Origin: Chondrus crispus
Taxonomy: Eukaryota; Rhodophyta; Florideophyceae; Gigartinales; Gigartinaceae
Length of the DNA stretch: 64,000 nt
NCBI RefSeq assembly: GCF_000350225.1
Contig: NW_005179022.1
Coordinates: 1 to 64,000, forward strand
Direction of reading: 5' to 3'
The position numbers were made by a program, and so were the translations under genes. Below the pieces are notes generated by a model. The model worked only from the letters and a program-made list of their open reading frames with translations, was not told where the DNA came from and did no database searches. Positions 55,864-64,000 of the stretch are shown piece by piece (the first letter of the stretch is position 1; each line of letters starts with the position of its first letter).

Positions 55864-57686
55864 TTGTGGCTAGCCACAGGCACACAGTTCACAACGACAG
55901 GGAGTCGGATTCGGAGTTCGTAATCGGTCCGTGAGCGGGTCTGCAGAGGACGGCTCAGGGAGGAACGAGTTTCTTGGCCACTTGGTGGTGGCCCAGAGCG
56001 AAGGTGACGGTCGAGAGGCGGGTCTGAGGAGACGGCTTGGAGTGCACGTCAGCAGCTTGACCAGTCGCGCTTTGGTCAAGTGTGGTGCCGGTGTTTAATG
56101 TACGTCGTTGTCTGCCTTCCCAACAGTGGTTGGGTTGGCCTTTATACTGTATTGACACGAAATCAGCTACAGTGAACCCTCTCGATATGGATACGCTCGG
56201 TGGACGTAATCCGTATCCATTTGCGGAGGTTATTCACATCCGGAGACCGTATCATAACGGTGTCACGGTGACCTGCATCTCTCAGAATATCTGTGCTTTA
56301 CTTAAAAATGGATTTATCGTCGTCTGGACTGTGCAATTCCCCTTCTTGGTACGCAGAGATATCGGGACGAAAACCATACTTTCCGTTGATGATGCGGGAC
56401 ATGACAGCTTGAGCAGGAGGTTTGGAAAGGGAAAACTGTACTGAGGCCCACTTCGCAAGGGCGCTTTGTGACGTCTGCTCCTTGCTCTTTTAGCGCCGTT
56501 GGAACTCTGCACATATTTGTTGCTTTTGGGCGAGGTTAAGCTCAGAGCGCTTCATCGACGATTGTCGCTTGACGGGGGCAGATGGCTACGGTGCTGACAA
56601 CACGCAATGTTTGCGATCAGAGGAGATTTATTGGGGGAGGACCAACAGGAGTAAATGCTAGAAAGATGTTTTTGTCGAGAATGATGATAATGCCGAAGCC
56701 TCAGACGGGGATTGGAATTTATTGAGCAGATTGTGAACGGATCGATCAAGAATGAACGGTTATGGGTAAAAGTAACCATAAAATACGTTTTAAGTAGGAG
56801 GGGTCTGTATGATATGCTTATTTCACATTGAACCCGATATCCAATTGAGGAATATTCCACAGACATTGTTTTTTGGTAAACATTTGTAGCTACGGGGTAC
56901 GTCGATCGACTTTTTATCCGTTTACGGAGGATATCCATATGGAGAATAGAGAGTTTACGCACTGCAAATACGAGTTCGTAAATTTTGGAAAAATGACACC
57001 GAAAAGAGGAGTGAACGAAAAACAAAACTCTGGAAATTCATCTTTCGCAGAGCCGTTTGTGGAATGAAATATGAGAACGAGGTGGGTCCTTCGACCCTCA
57101 CACTCGCTGAAACTCGCTTGCCATGTGACTTGAAGACAGGGAGGAAGAAACGGCAGGGTCCTGCTCGCGGGGCCCAGGAATTGCACGTACTCTGGTTGTG
57201 CAGAAGCAGAGCATAATCCTGGGTCGGTAGCAGCTTTTGGGGATGACGGGAAAACTTCGGCCAAGGCCTAAGTCTGTGGGAGGTGGAAATAGCTTGTAGG
57301 TGAAGGGGCTCTTCTCGTACTTGTGTGGCAGTTTTGGCGGGAGATCAGCAAAATTCGATACAGTACCGTTGGTACCATTTATTTTTCGTAGGATGGCCTG
57401 TCTGGACGAAAAATGACAGGGGATCAGAGCGCTTTTTCGCAAGACGTGGCGTCGTGGACAACGTGTCATACCACGTGTCTTACCACGAAATACGCAACTG
57501 CGTAAACTCTCTAATGATCCTTATCGGGAGGGTTCACTGTATCCTGGGTACTACCCTTTTGGGTTCTACGGTATAAACCCGTATAAGGCATATCACGAAT
57601 GCTAGTGTAGACGGGTGGGTAACCAGTGCCCTATAAACGGAATTCTCAATCAGATGTGTAGGTCGAATGGTGACAGCGTGCCACAA
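55864..57686. mobile_element. insertion specific to copy B
   Basis: Copy A reads continuously AAAGCAGTACC here; B has GCAGT, then about 1.8 kb, then AGTACC. The inserted sequence starts TTTGTGGC and ends GCCACAAG, a short inverted end. A separate TA-flanked element sits inside. No coding region is recognised; the frame at 56082-56444 has no known motif. Confidence 0.65.
56170..57539. mobile_element. pogo/Tigger-type non-autonomous DNA element
   Basis: The ends CAGTGAACCCTCTCGATATG and, inverted, CAGTGAACCCTCCCGATAAG agree over 23 bp with two differences. TA flanks both (56168-56169, 57540-57541). The CAGTGAACCCTC start is close to the CAGTRGAACCTC type of pogo/Tigger ends. No transposase is recognisable in the 1370 bp, so it was probably moved by another element's enzyme. 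It lies within the larger insertion 55864-57686. Confidence 0.82.
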
Positions 57687-57872
57687 GTACCTTCTGCGGC
57701 ATGTAGATGATCGCTCAGCTAAATGAGTATGCAACCGCCACTGCGTTTCTTTGTCTGTAAATAAGGACCTTCTGCGCGTCGCAACCAGCCGACGGTATCG
57801 CACGAAGACCAGCGGTTCCAAACTGCAACCACTTCTTTCACTTTCAAACCACCTCCCAAGCCCAAGTTCAAG

Positions 57873-58457
57873 ATGCGCGGGACCGTTCTTGTCGTTCTCG
57901 CCTTTGCCATTCTAGGCCTTGCTACAAGCTTCTCTGTTTCTACTTCTGATGACGCCTTTATTTCTGCTCGGATGGGTCGCCGAATGCGAAAGTGCACATG
58001 CATCTGCCGCCCTGGGCGTTTCGGCCTTAAGAGTGCAAGAAGGCAGTGTCGCAGTCGCTTCAGCAGGCGAAGGTGTCGTGTGACGCAATGCATTACGCAA
58101 AGCGGACGAAAAGGGTGGTGGTGTTGCACACGTGGAGCACGACGGTCCACATCGCCCACTCCGTCACCGGCCATGTCTACAAAGGCAACCGCATCTCCGA
58201 CGCCAAGCATATCTGCTACGGCGACCGCGACCGCTACGGCCACAGCGACACCCACGCCTTCCATAAGCGCATCCCCCACCCCTGTGCCTTTCCCGAGGGC
58301 TAATGGTGTTATCTGTGCCCGTAGTTGCGGGACATGCGGCTTCGCAGGGTGCTCCTCTCGTCCAGGAGGTGCAGAAAACTGCTGCCTCACCCAAATTCGA
58401 GCATCCGGGCGAGTCTGCAGCGTTACTGAGCCTCCTTGTGTTGATGATACTATGTAG
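57873..58457 (+). CDS. small secreted cysteine-rich protein (copy B)
   Basis: A 194-residue intronless frame, the twin of 7455-8039 with the same signal peptide, two cysteine blocks and Ser/Thr/Pro linker. Only two bases differ, and both change the protein: Val to Ala near residue 29 (SDDVF to SDDAF) and Met to Arg near residue 142 (PFPMANG to PFPRANG). No silent difference is present, while the 190 bp upstream differ at about 20 positions. The two copies are therefore either homogenised by conversion or the product of a very recent event restricted to this tract. Secretion is inferred from the signal peptide; the role is unknown. Confidence 0.83.
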   Translation: MRGTVLVVLAFAILGLATSFSVSTSDDAFISARMGRRMRKCTCICRPGRFGLKSARRQCRSRFSRRRCRVTQCITQSGRKGWWCCTRGARRSTSPTPSPAMSTKATASPTPSISATATATATATATPTPSISASPTPVPFPRANGVICARSCGTCGFAGCSSRPGGAENCCLTQIRASGRVCSVTEPPCVDDTM

Positions 58458-60220
58458 GCCGGACACTGGGGACTCATAACATGAAAGGAAGCGATATAGC
58501 GTACAGTGCAGAGCTTGTGTGTTGAGATGCCTGCTTCTTTTGTCTATGCCGACATTATATGGAATGCCGATGACGATTGAAAGTATCTCGACATACCCGG
58601 TTGTCTATCGCCCGCTCTTGCGTCAATAGCTCGTCTTCCAAAATCCCTTGCTATTTCTCTATAGACTCAGTAAAAAAGCAACGATATCTCTTTGCACAAC
58701 TTATCCCTTCCTCGAAGTCGCACTTTTCATCTACCTCTCGACCTTCGACCCCACAGCCTCCATGGCCCTAGCGAATTCGAAATGTCCCTGCGAAGTCTCA
58801 TCAATTCTCATCGCTTTCACGCCGCAAGTCTATCCTGTGACAACTGAAATATTATGAGACTCGCATCGTCCCGTCTCCTGTAGTACGTAACCCTTCTGCT
58901 GATAACGAAACCTCCACATAGTAAAGGTATGCAGCGACAGCACGTTAATGAAACTCCGTTGTAGTTGGCTACAATTACGAAAGCTGATCAGGGGATTCCT
59001 ATTTAAGATGCTGACGTCTCTAAAATCTACAGTGTATGTTCCTACGCTCGCAACTACGGAGCCAGGTGGCCACCCAGCACGGTTCCCCCCTTCATAACGT
59101 TGAGCCCTCTGCTTCAGTTCGCATACGGCACGTGTTGCATATGTTGGACAGGCCTTTTGACGGCGCCTGCGGACCGGATGTGCATGCGTTCTTCGCTTTT
59201 TTGTGTCAGTAAACAGACACATCTCTCCTTCATTCACATCATCTCCTGTCGAAGCTCATTACTGAAAACGGTCTAGAAAACAGTGCTATTTCAGAGACTT
59301 CAGTACTTATGTAGAGTGTTATGCAGCACAATCTAGTTGGCGGGGCAGCGCATATTTAAGTTTGATGCAGGATGCTGGCTAGGAGTTGATGGATACAGCA
59401 AGTTAACAGGCGCTTTGGTTTGTTTTATCAAATGCTGGGATAGTGCTGTACTGGTGCCCTGCTGTGATCGTTGCTTGCGCTTCTCCGTCCGCTTGTCTGT
59501 ATTGCAACCTATGCGTTTTCCGTATTCGGTTTATGATAGTCTCTCAAGGACAGACTGTTAGCTCATGGAAACCGCCATTCGGGTTACTGTTGCAGACTTA
59601 AGGGGCCAGCCGCCGTCCTGAAAACCGGTATCTGATCTCCATCATAAACTGACAGACTGAGAGTTCAAAGGCTATCATATGTGCCTAGATGTAGACAGCA
59701 ACTACCTTCGCCCAACCCCTGCCATTCATCAACCTCCGCCATTTGCTCAACCGCTGCTTACAGGTCGCGCACAGAGCGTTTTGGCCAAGTCCCTTTGAGG
59801 AGTACACGCGTCCAGGGTTTCTTTGAATGCCTTGCGGCTATTGACAGTGGTAAGTCAAAACAAGGGTAATTCGCGGTGATGCCGTTCCTGTTTATAGTTT
59901 CAAGACTCCTAAGTCACTTAAGTACTGACGAATCCATGTTGGAGTACTGTATCGTAGTAATAGGACTGCTCCTGTAGGAGGAGCGGTATCGCAAGTACAA
60001 GAACAAATTACGTAAGATAGGGAGGGGGGTTTCGTTTAAGAGGATGACAGAGCATTGCTGTTACACTAGTGTGAATAGCAAATGCGCATAACACATGGGC
60101 TCGTCATCCGTGGCATACGCCACGTTAACAGATTGGACACACAACATCTGGGTCGTACCGTCTCCAGGTTGATACCTCGTGTACTGTCTCTAGACGAAGA
60201 GTGCCGTATGGAAAGTATAG
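58458..60220. other. downstream part of copy B, no firm gene
   Basis: The frames 58830-59237 (minus) and 59337-59561 (plus) are the longest. The first is broken in copy A by a one-base length change in a C run; the second is kept in part. Neither has a recognisable motif. Confidence 0.45.
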
Positions 60221-63200
60221 TGGCACTTTGCCACCACCTACCTGTTCCCATTTTAGGCAACATTTCCCTACAGGCATGGCATCTTGCCAGTTGCCATTTT
60301 AGGCATCATTACGGATAGGTTTTTAGTTTATCCTTTTTCTCTCTCCCCCGTATACTTAAGACGAAGTCAGATCTTCATACAATAAAGAGGAGGCAGAGAA
60401 CTTCACTCTCCCTTCACACTTTCTCGTGCAGGCACCACAGTGATCACTACGTAAGCAGGTTTGTCTACCTGACTGCACACGTCACACTTTTATTCCCACC
60501 ATGGCTGAAGGCCCGAAAGGTGGGCATCATCTTTTTACTCCCATCTCACACCCGGAGCTACGTCAACTCGGTCAGAAAAGCATTCATCTTTTTCTTCGAG
60601 AAAGGGAAAGCTACTTGCTTCGAATCATGGATGCCCAAATTAGTGGGGCATCCATCGATCCTATTACCCTCAAGGCTTCAATTGATAACGATTTACTCAC
60701 TTCACTAATTGAACTGGAGAAGTTCGGAGCCGCTGTCACTAGTTTCGAGGCACTTACCGATGTCCAGCTACAGGAATGGCTAGAGGAAAACCAGGGTGAT
60801 TCTCTGGACAAGTTGACTCCGGACCAGTTGGCAAACGTTGTGCGCGCAAACGTACGTATGAGCTTCAGTGAACCTAACGCCAGGCTACGAATCGTCAGGC
60901 TCTTCTCGGACTACAAAAGTCTACTACGTGTGCGTAAATGGGATAAGCTTCTGACGGAAAATCCCAAAGTCGCAGTTGCACACATCTGCGAGCTTCTCAA
61001 GCCCGAGCCCCTCAAGGTCAAGATTGAGAACGATCTTCAACTCTCGCAGCGCGATCTTCGCAAGAAATGGAAAGCTTTCTACCAGTACGTCGTCAAGCAA
61101 GCCATTTTTTGTGACTCCTTTGTTCCAATTCGCCGACATGGACAAATGAAACCTTCGGAGTTAGGCCGCCAGTCATTGTCCAGTTCTCTGTCACGCTCTG
61201 GTATTCCGTCCTCCTCTTTATCCTCTACAACGATTAATCGCTCAGATTTGGCTTTGAACCCGACCTCTTCCGCAATCCATGGCTCGCGCAGTGCTAGGCC
61301 AACAACAAGCAGTCCCAAAAGCAACAAATCTGTTTCAAACCGGGAGCCTCCCCGGTGTCTCAACAGATCTGTCTGTAATGGGTACCATTATGTGAAAGAT
61401 TGTCCTAAGACTGACGAGGAACAGAAGAGGGCATTACTCAAAGCATTCCATGAGTCACGCCGTGCAGAACGGGGCCTTTGCGCCGTCAACAGCAGCGCGA
61501 TCGTCGATGACAGTGAGCGCCGCCCGCTTATTGCAGGTTCTGGTAGCCGTGCAGAACGGGGCCTTCGCGCCCTCAAAAGCAGCGCAATCGTCGATGACAG
61601 TGAGCGCATTCCCCCAATTGCAGGTTCCGGTCGATACCAAGCAATTCTCGCAGACACTATTTCAATTACTATTAATGGTGACTACGGAGCTGACCACTGC
61701 GCCCTCTCCCAGGATTATCTTTCACGCTGTGCTGACAAGGGAATTTTTGTCCCAGTCCTCCCGCTTCGATCACCGATTTCAATGAGCCTGGCAATGGGGG
61801 ACCGTTTCGATCCGGACGCTAGAATCGTAGTGGCAAAGTCCAAGGCTCGCATCTTGACGACCCTTCAGGTCCCTACGGGTCCTCTACGCCTTCGCAACCT
61901 GGAGTATCTCGTTTTTGATGAACCCATGGATGAGGTTATTTTGGCTCGTCCGATTCTTCAAACAATAGGTTTTGATCTGGATAAGCATCTTGCTGACGTG
62001 CGTGAAAAGTACCATGACACTGATTTCGCGCACATTGGCTTCTCCCCAGCCGTCTTCGACACAGCCGTTGAGACACCTCCATGCAAGCCCAGTCGCTTGT
62101 CCCAGTTACTGCTCCATTGCACAGAACAAAATTCTGCTGAATCTCAATCCCATTCCCAGACACCAGTGGCTTGCTTCTACGAAGATTGCCAGGCGGACAT
62201 AGAAGACAACAAAATGGAAGAGGACGTTCTCACAGGCGTACAAGACGACACGGAGGTCTTGATTGATCTTCACCAGCTGCTCTCCGAGGCCGCTGAACAA
62301 GGTCTTCCAGAGTCTTTGTCTGAACAGCTTGGCTCACTCGTTTAGGAATACTCGGATATTTTCAGAAACAAGATGGGGTCTGATAGCCCTGCCAAAGTTG
62401 CTCCCATGATTATTCGGCTACTTGAAAATTTCAGGCCTGTCAGGGTCAAACTCCGTCGATACTCCCCACCTCAGACCGCTTTTCTTCGCAAGAAGGTGGA
62501 TGAGCTGCTCCAACTTGGTATAATCTACCGCAATCCGAACAGTCGTTGGGCTTCAGCTCCGCTAATTGTCCCAAAACCAGGACCGGAGCAATTCCGCTTC
62601 ACAGTGGACTTACGCCCTGTCAACGCACAAACGGAACCTATTGTCTGGCCAATGCCGCACATCGACAGTGTCTTGTCACAGCTTCGTGCCACGATATGCT
62701 ACGCGTGCTTGGACTTTTGTCATGGCTACTGGTAGCTTCCTTTGGGAGCTGAGTCTCAGGAATGCCAAAGTTTTATCTGTCCTGATGGGGTGTATTCGCC
62801 GACACGCGTGTTGCATGGACAGATCAATGCCGTAGCCTACTTTCAAAGTAGTATCCAGGACGTGTTCTCGCCACTTCGAGAACGCCTTCTTCAATGGTTG
62901 GACGATATTCTAGCGCACGCTCGTACTGAGGCCGAGCTACTGCACGTGTTGGAGCAGTTTTTTGCTCTCTGTAGGCAATATGGTTTGAAACTACACTCTA
63001 GAAAGTGTCGTCTTTTTCTTCGTGAGGTCAATTGGTGCGGTAGACTTATAAGCTGGCACGGAGTCCGTCTGGATCCCCGTCGTCTGTCCGCTCTACTCGC
63101 AATTACGGAGCCCACAAACGGTGCCGAATTGCAGCAGTTTGTCTGCGCTGCGAACTGGATGCGGTCCTCCATTCCACAATTTAATCAACTGATTGAACCC

Positions 63201-64000
63201 CTCGCGTCGCTATTGGAAGAAGTGTATGATAAGGCCGGCAAACGCACACGCAAATGTGCCCAGAAAATTGCTTTGCACCGCACCTCTTGGAATACTGACC
63301 ACCTATCCTGTTTCCGCTCGGTCAAACAAGCACTACATGACGTAGCCACTCTTGCGCATCCCGATGACTCAAAAATATTGTGTCTTTTTACAGACGCTTC
63401 CAATAAGCATTGGGCAGCGGTACTCACACAGATCCCTCCTGAAGACAAGGATCTTCCTTGTGTTGATCAACGTCACGAACCGCTTTCTTTCTTGTCTGGT
63501 TCGTTCCGCAAAAGCGCTGCTAGCTGGTCTACTCCTGAAAAAGAAGGCTTTGCGATTGTCGAGTCGGTCACGCGTTTGGACTACATCCTGCTTCGACCCT
63601 CGGGCTTTTGGCTTTTTACAGACCACAAGAATTTGACTTTCATTTTCAACCCGTTCACCGTCACTCCAAACATTGCGAAACACGTGGCCAGCAAAAATAG
63701 AACGATGGTCAATGAAGCTCGCGGCTTTCCGCTACAACATCATGCACATTGCTGGAGACGACAATGTTTGGGCCGACCTTCTATCTCGCTGGGGCGCCAC
63801 GGATTTTGTACGTCTCCCTCCCAAATTGGCGTCCCTGATGCGTGCGCCTGTCGCCCCGCACCTCCAACCAGATCTCACATGGCCGACCCACCATGATCTT
63901 GCAGAAGTCCAACGTTTGGATAGCAATTCTCCTCCTGATGAGGCTGGGGAAATTCCCCCCTCTGGGAAAAACTCTCATGGACTACGAGTCAACCGTTCAG
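60221..64000 (+). mobile_element. Ty3/gypsy element, left part; continues past the window
   Basis: Homology between copies A and B stops at 60216-60220, where TGGCACTTTGCCACCACCTA begins; this is taken as the LTR start. An LTR and leader fill about 60221-60500. Gag and protease follow at 60501-62345, then reverse transcriptase (about 62373-62960; FTVDLRPVNAQTEPIVWPMP, QWLDDILAHA) and RNase H (about 63330-63700; CLFTDASNKHWAAVLTQI). The integrase and 3' LTR would lie beyond 64000. It looks fairly well preserved, with about two or three breaks in the visible part; age cannot be estimated without the second LTR. Confidence 0.88.
60501..62345 (+). pseudogene. gypsy gag-protease region
   Basis: 614 codons starting MAEGPKGGHHLFTPISHPEL. 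Helical gag-like sequence occupies about residues 1-215, then a Ser-rich linker, a short cysteine/histidine stretch (CLNRSVCNGYHYVKDC, about 288-303), and an aspartic-protease-like stretch ITINGDYGADHCALS at about 390. A 29-residue unit beginning RAERGL and ending IAGSG is present twice in tandem near residues 322-379. Part of the element that begins at 60221. Confidence 0.8.

Larger units (their letters stand above)
54996..60216 (+). repeat. segmental duplication, copy B
   Basis: Counterpart of 6054-12797. It contains the second cysteine-rich gene and the empty sites for the insertions of copy A near 55455-55475 and 60060-60078. It carries its own insertion at about 55864-57686. Homology to A ends at GAAAGTATAG, where a gypsy element begins. 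A hairpin TGTACAGGATAC-GTGCT / AGCACTGTATCCTGTACA near 55659-55719 is stronger here than in A because of a 25-bp tandem duplication. Confidence 0.9.

Noticed and set aside
6054-60216. Copies A and B as the terminal repeats of one giant element
   Set aside because: The blocks lack defined ends or target duplications, differ in identity along their length and contain a gene; segmental duplication explains them better.

Overview
This is nuclear DNA of a repeat-rich eukaryote. It holds spliceosomal-type sequence, LTR retroelements of the Ty1/copia and Ty3/gypsy classes, pogo/Tigger-, Tc1- and Harbinger-like DNA transposons, miniature inverted-repeat elements, satellites, and two 100-base assembly gaps. 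There are no operons, ribosome binding sites or CRISPR arrays. Few genes look like host genes, and those are intronless. My best guess is a florideophyte red alga (Chondrus-like); this rests on general character only, and an oomycete or another alga is not excluded.

Layout. 1-6 kb: the 5' part of an unknown minus-strand gene running off the window edge, a 40-bp palindromic tandem repeat, an 86-bp satellite of 18 units, and a TA-flanked miniature element. 6-12.8 kb: segmental-duplication copy A, carrying a gene for a small secreted cysteine-rich protein, a miniature element, and a complete pogo/Tigger-like transposon with an intact single-exon transposase. 12.9-27 kb: a nest of DNA transposons. 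An old Tigger-like element is split by two abutting relatives, one of these is split by a copia element with near-identical LTRs, and that copia in turn holds a solo LTR. 27-38 kb: minus-strand copia fossils (one with LTRs of only 97-98 bp), solo LTRs, two long perfect palindromes and the first gap. 38-43 kb: a rearranged LTR and a gypsy fossil with a solo LTR inside its reverse transcriptase. 43-50 kb: a decayed Harbinger-like transposase with a recognisable 59-nt intron, another solo LTR, a broken Sel1-repeat gene and a decayed Tc1 transposase. 50-54 kb: an 11-bp pyrimidine minisatellite, the second gap and a GC-rich Sel1-repeat gene ending at that gap. 55-60.2 kb: duplication copy B, with the second cysteine-rich gene and its own transposon insertion. 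60.2-64 kb: a gypsy element that runs off the right edge.

The most informative part is the A/B duplication. Each copy is an empty site for insertions in the other, which dates and delimits several transposons by direct comparison. The two cysteine-rich genes differ at only 2 of 585 coding bases although their 5' flanks differ at roughly a tenth of positions, which points to gene conversion or very strong constraint. I found no complete new multi-gene system. The best leads are the paired secreted-protein genes, the satellite and the layered transposon nest.
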